A stretch of 64,000 nt of DNA from Cokeromyces recurvatus (lineage: Eukaryota; Mucoromycota; Mucoromycetes; Mucorales; Mucoraceae): assembly GCF_025118155.1 (NCBI RefSeq), contig NW_026251410.1, forward strand, positions 62,001-126,000, written 5' to 3'. Under the pieces are notes generated by a model. That model was not told where the DNA came from. It did not search any database and was given only the letters and a program-made list of their open reading frames with translations. Below, in pieces: positions 11,548 through 23,792 of this stretch; within the stretch, counting starts at the first letter, position 1, and each line of letters starts with the position of its first letter. The translations under genes and the position numbers were made by a program.

Positions 11548-13113
11548 TTAACCAGAAATGACTACTTTGCCCTTTTCAAGAAATCCATGTTCACGATCTC
11601 CGCCTATAAAAGTAGGACATATACAGAAACGAACAAGACCATTTGTTCTACCTTTCACCTCTGTCATTGTTTCTTCCTCAAAGGGTTGCTTACTACCTTC
11701 CTCAATAGGCACAGTCGTGATCTCTACTTCTTGACCTCGAATAGCAATAGATAATTTAAGTGCTTTATCTACAATTTCACCAATTTTCGTACAATATCTC
11801 TTTTCTTCCTCTACAACAGCATCATTTTCACGTAAAAATGGATAATAGATATCAGCTAAATCATCATAAATCTTTTTAACAATCACTTGTTTTTCCTTTT
11901 GAGCAGCTAATTGAATTTCACTATCTCCTTTGCTTTTAGCAACCACAGCAGCCATTTGTTGTCTTAAACGTACTGAAAATTGAGATTTATGCTGTTGAAG
12001 CCAGTTATGAAGCGTAAAATAAGCATCATTCACTTTAAGTCCTGGATAAATGGGTGCATTAAAGATATTCTTTACTAAATGTTCATGAACCAGTTTCTCT
12101 GACAAGACATTGATAAGTGAGGGCTCTAATTCATGTGTAGTAGGATCTACAATAGGCAAATTGGGCCATGTCTGACAAAACTTTTCTGCTGCCCTTGTTT
12201 TATCCGCTTTTTTGTTTAATGTCATTATTAAACGTGCAATAGAATATTTCAAGAGTTTAAAGGAATCACGAATGGTAGAGAGATCGTCATCGGTAGCACG
12301 AATAGCGCGAGTATGTTCAAAGAAACTGTGTTCAATTGCAGAGTATTCTGCTTCTCTTTCTTTAAAGATACGTTGGGCTTCTAAAAGTTCAACTTGAAGA
12401 CGTTCCTTCATTTTCTTTTCATTTTGAACTTCAGCTGTCTTTTGTGCTATTAATTCATTGAGTTGCTCTAATTCATGTTGTAAATTATGTTGTTGTTGTT
12501 GTTGTTCTTGATTCTGCTCTATTATTTCAGATGAGGAAGATGAAGAAGACAATTGTTTATTGGCGTCTATTTCTAAAGTAGATTCACTATTCATCATCAT
12601 TTGTTCTTCTATTTTATCAGAAAAAAAAAAGGGAGGAATTAGTATAAAATAAAATAAAATAAAATAAAATAAAATAAAAGAAAAAAAAAAAAAAAAAAAG
12701 GGGGAAAATAATAATAATCATTATGTACCTTTTTTTTGATAGGATAAAATTGGTTGTTGTGTTGGTGGAGGAGGAAATTGTTGATACGAGTGTATCGAGT
12801 CGTTCCCGTTTGATGGACCATAAGAAGCCGAAGTAGATAAGATAGGCCTTGTTAATAAATTATTGTCATCATTTGATTTCTTATGACTATTGGCTGATTC
12901 CTTTTTTGACTTGAATAAACCTCTCATTTTACTTCCTGCAGAATTAAGATTACGAACTGTCTTTGACCGTTGAACAGTAGATTTTGAGCTAACAGGGGAA
13001 ATTTCGAATGATGGAGTCTCATGAGCGGGCACTTGTGGTGGTGGTGCTTTTAGTTGTTGTTGTTGCTGTTGCTGTTGCTGTTCTTCTAAAGAGTATTTTC
13101 TGATGTCGGTCAT
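11548..13113 (-). CDS. Coiled-coil protein of unknown function
   Basis: 481 aa if exons 13113-12729 and 12608-11548 are joined (intron 12728-12609, gtacat...aaatag; phases fit). I do not recognise the family. The N-terminal 128 aa are low-complexity: a Q run, Pro-rich stretches and a basic KMRGLFKSKK segment. Residues about 145-225 form a predicted coiled coil (HELEQLNELIAQKTAEVQNE). The C-terminal half is globular and ends in GGDREHGFLEKGKVVISG. The two exons could instead be separate genes, the second starting at the triple ATG at 12600, but the frame-perfect intron and missing intergenic signals favour one gene. Confidence 0.6.
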
Positions 13114-14971
13114 GCTTTATAGTTGAAAAAAAAAAAAAAAAAGACTAATAAAATTATTTTAATTTTTTATTTATTTATTTATTTATTTATTTTAAATAAT
13201 AATAACCATAATTAGCCCCGCTGCTGTTGGGTACAAGAAGTTCGGATTTCTAGGATGAAAATTTTGCTGCTCAAGCTTGATTAAAAATTATAATGATAAA
13301 AGCTAAAAAAAAAATATTAAGATAGAGGATAAAGGGAGAATAATAATAATAATAAGTCAAATATTTTATTACCAAGGATTTAGAAGAGAACAGTCCTATA
13401 CATCAAATTTCTATATAAAATAAAGTGTGTATTTAGCTAACTGATGAATCAAGAAATGTTAAAGATAAAAGATATTTCCAAGATATCTAATAGAAGAGAA
13501 TAAGCTAGTTTTAATTTGATTATGTAGACAGATATTGCTTTATTTTATTTTATTTTATTTTTGCTTTTGAGAGATTATATCATTACAAGGGATATTTAAA
13601 TTTATATAGAAGAGTCTCTATAAATCGTATTGAATGGAGTAGAAGAGCCTTTAAAGAAACTGAATTTGAAGTATACTATTGCAATCTTGCAGTAGTGTAG
13701 ATATTTTTTGTTAGTTGGAGACTTGCTTTATAAAACAAAAATAATCGGGTACCAACTGAGCAGAAATGATATAAGCGTATCTTTATTATTATTATTATTA
13801 TTGAAGGTATCTCCATATCTAACTACTATTTTAGTGGAGGATGCACTCATGGTACAAATAGAAATTAATGAGAAACATTATGTTCAAACATTGAGAGTGG
13901 ATAAAAATAGCAGCAAGTTGATGAATTTATTCTGAATGCATTAATAATAAGGTTTCGGTGAAAGGATCATTGCTCTAATGAGAGTACGTTCAGGTTTAAA
14001 TCAAATATCGAGATAAGCCGAGAATTGATCACTGATATAGTTGGTATCGAAATAAATGTTTAGCAATAGCATTGAAGTCACCATAGACTTGAGGATTCTA
14101 CGGGTATTAAAGACTAACATTATATATATAAAAGGCTAAACATGACTTCATTTGTTAGATATATGAACATTGTTATCTGAATATAATAAACAAATAATTG
14201 AAGGAGCGAGTCAGATTAAAGATAGGTTGCTAGTCAAGGTAAATGGATTGTAATATATAAAGTATGGCTTGAAAGACAATATAGAGCCTTAAAGTGTACT
14301 TTTTGCTGATTAGAATAAAAAGAAGAGCTGAATTACTTTGAAAGAACACTTTAACATAATATATATTATTCATCTAGTTTTACTGCAAATTAATGTGTGA
14401 TATAAGGGAAAGAATGTTATAAAATTACAATAGTTATAATGCTTACAAAAGCAGTAGTTCACAGATATAATAAAGTTCACTTCATATTGTAATAAAATAT
14501 AGCTAAATAAATGCATTATTCAAATATATATTTTTTTATCGTTGTTATTACATTGAGTATAAAAGCTGCCCGTTGCAAGAATACATTTGGCAAGGATAAT
14601 TTTGAGCAGAGATGCTTTGAAGATCCAATATTTTAGGAATAATAGATATTATGTCTTCAAATACTAACAACAGCTTAATTATATATTATTTTATCTACAA
14701 ATTATATTTCCAAAAGAAAAAAAAATAAGAATAATTATTCACCTAAGATAATCTTTGTTAGTTCGTTTACAATAACTAAAAGCTGTATAATACCTTGATC
14801 TATTCTAAAAAGGGTTGTATTTTTAAATAAGGGAGAAGGAGAAAGAGAGATAGATAGACAGAGAGAGAGTGAGTTTTTATATAAACGTATAGCATCCCCA
14901 TACATCTTTAACAAAATAATTTATTGCTTATCATACATATTGCCAACAGGAATTACACTCATTAATCAATA

Positions 14972-15064
14972 ATGCGAAACAAACTCACTTTTAGACAAGA
15001 TATTATTGAACAATATAAGGAAAAAGCAAGACAAGAAATCTACGAATCCTTATGTATTAAATAA
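14972..15064 (+). CDS. Possible 30-aa small ORF
   Basis: ATG to TAA, beginning MRNKLTFRQDIIEQYKEKAR and ending ESLCIK. Composition is charged and helix-like, unlike the random hydrophobic translations around it, and a TATA-like stretch lies about 90 bp upstream (tttttatataaacg). No family is recognised. It may be chance or a relic. Confidence 0.15.
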   Translation: MRNKLTFRQDIIEQYKEKARQEIYESLCIK

Positions 15065-16762
15065 TAGTATTATTCACTTATTTCGTAAGATGAATTAATA
15101 TCGAACGGAAACAATAATAATAATAAAAAAAAAAACTCAATACGACTTTTTTCGATTTTTATGGTAAAAATACATATTAAACAAAAAAGGCAAAAAAGAT
15201 GTTGACATTTTATTGTTCAAGGTAATAAACTCATTTATCTTTTATTAAGTTGATTATGCATGCATATTTGTTAAAATTTAAGTTGCAGAAGAAATATCAA
15301 TAGAAATTTTCTTTTTTCCGTTCCTTTCCTTTCCTTTCCTTTTTTTTTAATAGAAACCCAATATAACACGAAATAATTTGTTTGAATAAATATTTGATTT
15401 GGGGAGGGGGGAGGGGTTTCTCATTTAAGTCGCCCAGATTAGTGGAAACATTGAGAGAAAATTGATGATAAAAAACTTTGGGCATAAAAGAAAGAAAAAG
15501 AAAGAAAGAATTAAAATTAGATATTAGCCATGGGTGTATTCATCGAAAAAGTGGTGTCGTATTATACAAATATTTTTTTTCTCTAAATGTCATGAGGTAT
15601 CATTGTAGAATTATTATATAGACTTCCATAGCATCAACAATTAGTTTTCATTATTATAAGATGTTGTAACATTGGGTCAATAAAGCTTACTTACTTGATC
15701 CAAGTATATAAACTCAGTACTTTTTATTATAGTATATCTCTGAACTATCACTGAAATCGACTACTTTAATCGAAATGCATTCTATCGAAATGCATTCTAT
15801 CGAAACTATTAAGCATGGCAAATGAAAATTAATATTAATATTGAAACATCTATAAGGGAGAATGAGTGAGTGAGAAAGAAAAAAAAAGGAGGGGGGCCAG
15901 GCATCGAAACACAATCGAAAATGATCCAAGGAAATATAATGTTTTAAAGGACTGTGATATATTTGATTACTAGTTTACATAAGTATAGTATAAAGTTTGA
16001 TAAAACTAATCCGGAACTTCCATGTTTATATCTACATATATCTAATTCCTTCTCGTAAATTTGAATAGTTCAGTGTATCAAATTATAATGAGAACATACT
16101 TCAATTATGTGAGTTTGATACAAACATAATAATTGATCAATAAAAACTCCTAAGTATCTAACATCATCGATATTGGATATGGTAAAAAAGAAAAGGAAAG
16201 AAAAGACGACAAAAAGTGGAGTATTTAATGCATGCTGGATGAAAAGGCATATATTTCATCAAGTTGATTTTATTATGTACTTGTACTTTAAAACGTAAAG
16301 TGCACGAGAAGAGTAAAAGTAACCATCTTTATGAGAAATAGGACCTAAAAAAAGAACCTGGTGTTATTTAAAATAATTTCAACATGTATGTTATGCTAGT
16401 AGGGGTTTTAGAATTATAAATTCCAAAACATACAAAATACCATTTCAGTTTATGATATCGTAAGTAGATTGAATATCCAAATAGACGCACTTGTTGTATT
16501 TAAAATCTGTACGTGATCTAAGGCATTCATGTACTCTTTAAAACTGCCTTACGTAATATTTACAAATAAAAGTTTTTGTACATCAAATTAATATCTGAGA
16601 TTCAGAAGTATAAGAAGTTTTACCCTATTTTTTTTTTTTTTTTTTTTCGTGAAATAATTTAGATCTATAAAAAAAGTTTCGTAATCATAATCTAATAGAG
16701 GTAATATTTACAAAAGACTTAAATCATTAACAAGTATGCATATTATATAATTGATTTTCTAA

Positions 16763-16776
16763 TTTTGATTGGCTAA
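16763..16776. promoter_or_regulatory. 14-nt CCAAT-type motif upstream of catalase B
   Basis: Identical to the 14-mer at 3947-3960 upstream of catalase A (ttttgattggctaa). It sits about 130 bp before the catalase B start codon, a usual distance for a CCAAT box. Confidence 0.35.
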
Positions 16777-16904
16777 TTTTAAAATTTACCATTGTAAAGA
16801 AAATATAAATTACGAACATTTTTCAAAAGATTTGCATGCTTTTCTTTCAACGTTAGTTATATTATCACCCTTTTTTTTTTTCATTCTTGAAAAAAAAAAT
16901 CAAA

Positions 16905-19655
16905 ATGAAGTTGTCAAAGACTTGCTTGATACTTCTAACTCTAGTAAACTTCGGTTTTGCTCAAGAGAATACGGGAGACCCTATTCAAGACAATCTCGTG
17001 GTTAATGCTGGAAAGGAAGAAACTACTCAATTTGGTGTAAAGATCAATAATACTGATAGTTTGACAGCTGGACACCGTGGACCCACCTTACTAGAAGATT
17101 TTATGAATCGTGAAAAGATCATGCATTTTGGTAAGTTGAAGGAGTAAAAAAAAAAAAAAAAATTGAAACTGAAAGAAGGATGTTATTCTTATTCATTATG
17201 ATTCTTTTTTAAACTTATTTACTATTAGACCATGAAAGGTAATTATATAAATTCTACATAATCTATAGTTCATAGAACTTATTCATTTGTGTTATAGAAT
17301 CCCTGAACGTGTTGTTCATGCTCGTGGTTTTGGTGTTCATGGTTACTTTGAACCTTACGCAGACTGGTCAAATATTACTGCTGCCAAGTTCTTGCGTGAA
17401 CCCGGTAAAAAAACTCCAGTATTTGTTCGTTTCTCTACCGTCTTAGGTTCAAGAGGTTCTCCTGATACTGTCCGTGACGTTCGTGGCTTTGCTACAAGAT
17501 TCTATACAGAAGAGGGAAATTTCGATTTAGGTGAATATGATTAAAAGAAAGCTTTTTTTTTTCGCATTCGCATTAAAAGTTATTTACATTTTTTTTTGTA
17601 TACAAATATATACATGTATATCTTTATTTATTTTAGTTGGAAATATTATTGCCCCATTCTTTATTCAAGGTAAACAATCATAGGAATGAAATAGTATGAA
17701 ATAATAATTTTTATTTTTTTTTTATTTTTTCAGATGCAATTAAATTTCCTGATTTAATTCATGCAACAAAGCCAGAGCCTGATAGGGAAGTACCCCAGGC
17801 TTCAACTGCACATTGTACTGCTTATGATTTCTTTTCTCAACATACTGAATCTATTCATACTGTTATGTGGGTTCTGTCTGGAAGAGGTATTATCAGAAGC
17901 TTCCGTCAAGTAGAGGGGTTTGGTGTCCACACGTAAGTATATCGTCATATTTTTTTTTAAAAAGATAAATTAAGTTATACAAAATCTTTTTTTTTAAACG
18001 CGGGTATATATTTATTCATTCAAAAATAGCTTCCGATTAATCAGAGAAGATAAGAAAACTGTATTTGTCAAGTTTATTTGGAAACCCTTGCAGGGGCTTT
18101 CTAATCTCGTTTGGGTAAGAGAGAACAAAAGGATTTTTTTTTTATACACATTTTCATATAAATGACATCATAACTAAAATATAGGACGAAGCTCAAAAAA
18201 TCCAAGGTAAAGACATTGATTTCCATCGTAACGAATTTTATGATGCTATTGAAAAGGGGGATTATCCTGAATATGAACTTTGTGTACAGATTGTCCCAGA
18301 AGAAGATGAAGATAAGTTCGATTTCGATTTACTTGATTCAACCAAGATTATTCCCGAATCTTTAGTCCCAGTTACCAGATTAGGTAAAATGACACTTAAT
18401 CGTAACGTCAATGATTTCTTCTCTGAAACCGAACAGGTTACCTACCATATGGGACATGTAGTTAGAGGTAAAGTATAATTAGATAATTAGATATACATAT
18501 GTGTATATAGAAAGGGCACGAGGTGATCAATTCTGATAATTATGTTATATAGGCATTACTTTTACTGATGATCCTTTGCTTCATGGCCGTTTATTCAGTT
18601 ATCTTGATACTCAAATTAACAGAATGAATTCTGTTAATTATTTCCATCTTCCTATTAATAAACCAAGAGTCCCAGTTCATAACAATCAGCGTGATGGTTA
18701 TATGCAAACTAATGTTCATACTGGAAAAGTTGCTTATTATCCAAACACTTTACAAGACAATACTCCTGAAGTCGTTTCAGATAAGAAAGGCGGATATTTG
18801 GAATACCCTGAACATGTTAACGGAACTAAGCAACGTGGTAAAGCGGGTAAATTTGCTGATCATTTCTCTCATGCTCAATTGTTCTATAACAGTCTTACCA
18901 CTGCCGAACAACAGCAAGTAGTAAATGCAGCTCGATTTGAACTTGGTAAATGCCCCTTGAAGTCTGTTCGTACTAATATGGTCAATGTCTTTAATCGTGT
19001 TGATCACAACTTTGCTCGTCGTGTTGCTTATGCCTTAGATGTCCCTATTCCTGAATATAGTCAAAACAAAAATAAGACATCTATCGGTTTATCTATCGAA
19101 AACTATCCATTACCTAAAAATATCAAGGCAAAGAAAGTGGCTATCATTACAGCACCTGGTATTGATGTTGATGAAGCCAAATCCATGTATGATTTCTTGA
19201 AGAAAGAAGGTGCCTATCCTGACTATATTGGTATCAAATTGGGTGATCAAGATGGACTTGATATTGAACAAACATTCCTTACCACTACCTCTGTTCTCTA
19301 CGATGCTGTCTATGTCCCATCAGGTAGTAAAGCAGCTTTCAAATTATTAGCTGAACCTCTCTCTACCTTTCCTTATGCTGAACCTATTGCATTCTTGCTG
19401 GATGCCTTCCGTCATGGCAAGCCTATTGCTGCCTCTGGTCGTGGTGTATCCTTACTTAAGTCTGCCCAGGTTCCTTCTATGGCTCTTAGTAGTAACGTTG
19501 AATCACAAAAGAAATATGGTATCTTTATCAGCAATGATTTGAAGAACCTTAAAAATCTATTCAAGTTAGGCATTCGCAAACAAAGATTCTGGATCCGTTT
19601 GCCTAGTGATCCTGATGCTGCAGAATCTCCTACCCCACCTACTAACAAAATCTAA
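16905..19655 (+). CDS. Secreted large-subunit catalase (catalase B)
   Basis: Haem catalase of the large-subunit clade, 723 aa, with signal peptide [19 protein letters not shown]. Eight exons: 16905-17130, 17229-17238, 17298-17530, 17637-17669, 17734-17932, 18030-18114, 18185-18467, 18553-19655. Exon 2 is a 10-nt microexon encoding the bulk of DHER. Distal His86 (VVHARG), Ser in [11 protein letters not shown], Asn159 and haem-ligand Tyr373 ([10 protein letters not shown]) are present. The loop after the catalytic Asn reads GNIIAPFF instead of the usual GNNTPxFF. A C-terminal DJ-1/PfpI-like domain follows ([16 protein letters not shown]). The first intron has the same place and phase as the only intron of catalase A, so the paralogues share that intron while B carries six more. 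ATG 16905 is the only start giving a good signal peptide. Confidence 0.95.
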
Positions 19656-20072
19656 AACAAAAGAAGGAACTTAAAATATAAAATTAATTTCTTTTTTTTT
19701 TTTCTTCAATCCAAAACAATAATGATTTTTTTTCCCCAGCTTATTATCTCTTAGTATCATTAATAAAACAATAATAATAAAAATTTTATTTTATTAAGTT
19801 TTGGACCTTTTTTTATTTATTTATTTATTTATTTTTTTTTCATATAATCATATGAAGATCATGTCATCTAACGTCAACAAGTTTTATAGGTGATACCAAT
19901 ACACAAATCGATAATAGAATCCCCGTTACACAATAAACATTTAGTAATAATTGTAAATCATATCCGTAAAATTACATAATTTAATGAAAAAAAAAAAGAA
20001 AAAAAAAAGCCAAAAAAAAACACGATTTATATACAAAGGGAATAATATCTATTTAATACATGATTTGTCCTT
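19656..20072. other. Convergent intergenic spacer
   Basis: AT-rich 3'-flanking DNA between catalase B and the SET methyltransferase, with (ttta)n and A/T homopolymer runs. Nothing else seen. Confidence 0.6.
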
Positions 20073-21777
20073 TTATAGTTTCGTCAATTTTTCTGACAAA
20101 TCCAATACTATTTGTTGAACAATATCATAAGATTCTTTCCAAATTTGTCGCGAAAAATATAAAGCAAATGGATGAAATTCTGCTTCTGGATATTCTTCTG
20201 AAATATTCTAAAGTACAATCGAGTTATATACACATATAAAAAAATAAAATAAATATTTTGCATATCTTTCTGTTTAACTTACTGATAAAAACTTCATTTC
20301 TTGTTCTGCCTGTTTGGAAAATTGGTTACATATATTTTGAAGTATGATCAATGCTTTTCTTTCGTTTTCTATATTTATGATATCAGTCTGACCCATAACT
20401 ACATCATGCCAGTCCATTACACGACGATCAAAGCCTGGCTCAGTTGCTCCATTCAATGCTAATAACCTTAATGCTGCCATTAATCTGAATGAAATTTCGT
20501 TTGCATTGATTGAATAATCTCCAGAGTAACTAATATAAATGAATGAAACAATCAATCAATACATAAATAAATAAATAAAGCGTTATTATTGTATTTACCC
20601 AGCTCCTTCCAAGATTTGTTTTTTGATTTCTAATCCTCGTTTTGATTCTAGTCTTTTATAGGCCTCCCATACTTCATGATCCAGTAAAACAAAATTATAA
20701 GTGTTTTCAGGTAAAACGAAGCCATATTCTCTTAAAATAGCTGAATTATCATGTGGACCATAATTGATAAATACTTGCTCCCCTTTTTTGTAGTCTGTAA
20801 GTGTCTTTATCTCGAAACAATTATTTTTTACATTAAATCCACTTTCAATCTATATATTTTTTAAATAAATTTGTATATTAAAATAGATGCTATTATCTCT
20901 TACTTTTGCTTCTGTTGTATGATTTAAAAAATCAAGCATTGGAGCTAAAGCAATATTTCCACCCTTTGTTACATGATCCATAATTGACATGTGTATACAA
21001 CGCGTGTTAACTAATATACATATATATGTGTGTATATAAATACTGACTTAAGTTCTTATATATATCTATATGTATATCTTTATACATACCACATAACCAC
21101 GCCCATTCATATTCATCAAATTGAATCGATTCAGCTAAATGAGCTTTATCAGGAATTGATTTTAAATATTGAATGCAAGCAAGATAATCGTTATGTATAT
21201 TCTCTTTTTGCTGCAAGGTTTCTTCTTTTAATGATATAGGAAGATGATCAATAAGCATTTGTGTATATTTGACAGGCATCGTATTAAAATGTAAAGGAAG
21301 GAGATCTATATAGGGTTTCCACCATGATTGTTTGTCTCGTTTTAAAAGAACTAAATGTAGAGATAGTAACTGATGTGAACTTAAGGCATGATGATTTCTT
21401 TTTTCAAAGTGATACATTTTAGATAGACTATCTGCTGTAATTAAAAATTTGCGAGGTACTGAAACTATCACTTCTCCTGCCTTTATATCATCTGTAGCCA
21501 TCATACCTCGACCCGTATCTAAATAATATTAAATTAAGCATGCTTTTTTTCAAAAAAAAAAAAAAAGTGTCGTTTAAAGTTCATAATGTTCTTACTTGAG
21601 AAATTAGCTAATGTCAATTTAGTATTTGGAAAATTATTGTCATTTAACCAACGAATAAACAGTTCATACTTTTTATCTCGGACCACTAAAGTATCGTATT
21701 AATTTGCGGTTATCTTATAAAACTGCATGTACATTATCATAAAATTTCTAACCTGTTCCTATTGTTTTGTCAATCAT
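20073..21777 (-). CDS. SET-domain protein-lysine methyltransferase (RLSMT/SETD6-like)
   Basis: Probable S-adenosylmethionine-dependent lysine methyltransferase. 427 aa from seven exons: 21777-21753, 21685-21596, 21518-21090, 21010-20904, 20849-20599, 20529-20283, 20207-20073. The SET core is split in the manner of the Rubisco-LSMT class: GRGMMATDDIKAGEVIVSVP near residue 42, then the insert (iSET), then NTRC and LAPMLDFLNHT (NH motif), and EQVFINYGPHDN (cofactor and catalytic Tyr) with LREYGFVL. A C-terminal helical substrate-binding domain follows (MAALRLLALN...). Substrate cannot be deduced; fungal members include ribosomal-protein methyltransferases of the RKM group. The first coding exon is only 25 nt, and its ATG is the least certain part. 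Confidence 0.85.
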
Positions 21778-21961
21778 GTACTTTGTCAATCACTTATAAA
21801 AAAAAAGGAAAAAGAACAATAATAGTAATAATAAAAAAAAAAGACATTAATGGGGGATTTTTTTGTGACTTTTTTGTGATGATGTTTTAAAATACGCATA
21901 GTAATTGCAATTTTATTTGATAAGATTGTTGGTATATATTTATATAAATATAAGAATGTAC

Positions 21962-23045
21962 TTATTTCATTAGCTTAGTATAACCACCAGGAGTGCCATT
22001 ATAATCAAATGCTTCGACATTAGTGTCACCATAATGAAAAGACTCAAAACAAATATCGCAAAAATAACAAGTTGAAAAACCAGTGGTAACATCATTGTAT
22101 ACAACTTTAGTGGCCGGATAGACAGTACACAAAGAACATTTAAATCGATCATATTTCACATTGTGTGTAGTACGTGGAAATTCATCTTTTGATTTATATT
22201 CATTAGGTGAAAGTAATCTAATATCTTTAACTCGAATCAAATGTTCACAGCTATCTTGATGAATCCATGCAATTGGTTTTCTCATTTTAAAGCGTATAGA
22301 TTCTATCAAAGTATCCTGCATTTCCTTTTTCTCGTATGTGAATATATCTGTATTCACTTCCTTCTTCGCTAACCAATTAGTAATACGTTCATCATAATAA
22401 TCTTCACTAGTCCCTGTATCGGTCGTAGATGATTTGCTATGCGGATGTCGTGTATCTACATAAAATACATGATCCATATATATTATGGAAGGTGATAGCT
22501 TTTTGTGTATTGTATTAAGTATTTTTCCAGTAGATGACTTGTTTTCTCGGTCTTGATTTGAGGTAAAATCAGATAAGCAGTAAATACTATCACGCAAATC
22601 AGATAAGAATTGAGAACCTAATATTTCTATCTCTTGGAATTTAATATGAGGGTTATATGCATTAAAGATAGTAAAAGTAATTAAGGTATCTTGTGAAGCA
22701 GCTGTCCATTCCTTTAAATTTTCTTTAGTAGGGATATACTATAGATATTTACATATATATATTAATAAAATGATAAGAATATAAAGCATATTTGAATAAA
22801 TGATAGTATTTACATCTTCTTTCACATATCTAAGTGCAGATGGCTCAAACTGTCTGGGAAGGTAGGTATGTAAATGCTTTGAGCCAACTGTTTCTAAGGG
22901 ACTTTGACTCATTAAGTTTGATGTTTGCTCAAATATTTTATCCAATTCACTTCGCTCTGGTTCTTGTTGTTCATTATTTACTGACGTTACTGTATTTGGA
23001 TACGCCGGTAAAGCAAGATTATTATTAGAATTATTGTCAATACTA

Positions 23046-23078
<33 letters not shown>

Positions 23079-23666
23079 GAATTATTTATAGGTTCATTAG
23101 CAGCTAATTGACTGTTCTCTTCTGTAGATGGTGATTGATGAGTAGAAGGCTCTGCAGAAGATGAACGTGAAGGGAAAACAATGTCCTGAAATTCTTCTGA
23201 CATATATTTTCGTTGTTTTGGTGCAAGAGGATTAATATATTCCTTATCATTATCAATTATTTCCTCTAGTGATTGGTATACATTGGCAATATCTTCTGTA
23301 ACGAGTTGTCTTGTTTTAACGTCTTTAGCTTGTGGTTTTCTAAATATGATCAAGTCATGTTCATGACGAACACGAGAAGTACGTTCAATTTTTATTCTCA
23401 TTCTTTTGTAAGATTCTTCAGAAATTCGTGATAATAATTCAGGATCTTGAAATATTTCTGATAATGTCTTTGAATTATGGCTTGATTCTAATCTATTTAC
23501 ATGCATGTCAATCCTTGGATTACAATATTTTAATAAAATCGATCATTTACTTGATGTGTTCATATTTTCTTTTCTTGATTTGAAATTCTGCATTGCTTTC
23601 GACTTCTTTTTGTTTTTTAAACAGATCAGTAAAATCATCTTTTAACTCTTTTGGTGTAATTTCCAT
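21962..23666 (-). CDS. SNAPC3: SNAPC3/SNAP50-like snRNA-activating complex subunit
   Basis: Likely subunit of SNAPc, which binds snRNA gene promoters for RNA polymerase II and III transcription. 530 aa from exons 23666-23551, 23513-22814, 22738-21962; the first intron is only 37 nt. The conserved C-terminal half carries the SNAP50 metal-binding region: H432...CEHL (436-439), RFKCSLCTVYPATKVVYND and CYFCDICFESFHYGD, giving Cys 473, 476, 496, 499 and 502. FYVDTRHP and DIRLLSP are also family-typical. The N-terminal half is poorly conserved, with an Asn run and Ser-rich linkers. Identification rests on the C-terminal cysteine pattern. Confidence 0.87.
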
Positions 23667-23720
23667 TTTTATGAATAAAGAAAAAAAAAAAATGAAACTT
23701 ATTTAATGGAGTAAATTTAT

Positions 23721-23756
23721 TCAAATTTCTAAACCAAAAGTATTTTCACCAGAATA

Positions 23757-23792
<36 letters not shown>

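Larger units (their letters stand above)
13114..16904. other. Gene-free AT-rich region with small repeats
   Basis: 3.8 kb without a recognisable gene. Short ORFs (such as 13708-13935 and 15714-15929) lack protein-like composition. Present are (atttt)/(ttta) tracts, (gaaag) runs near 15485, a 15-nt direct repeat (tctatcgaaatgcat) at about 15770-15805, and a 30-codon ORF at 14972-15064 listed separately. The last 300 bp hold the catalase B promoter. Confidence 0.6.

Noticed and set aside
13708..13935. 75-aa ORF in the gene-free region
   Set aside because: Contains a TTA-repeat-encoded leucine run, no homology pattern, and no splice partners.
990..19655. Idea that the catalases flank a functional gene cluster
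   Set aside because: The genes between them (lipid phosphatase, GTPase, coiled-coil protein) share no pathway with peroxide metabolism, and large gene-free blocks separate them.
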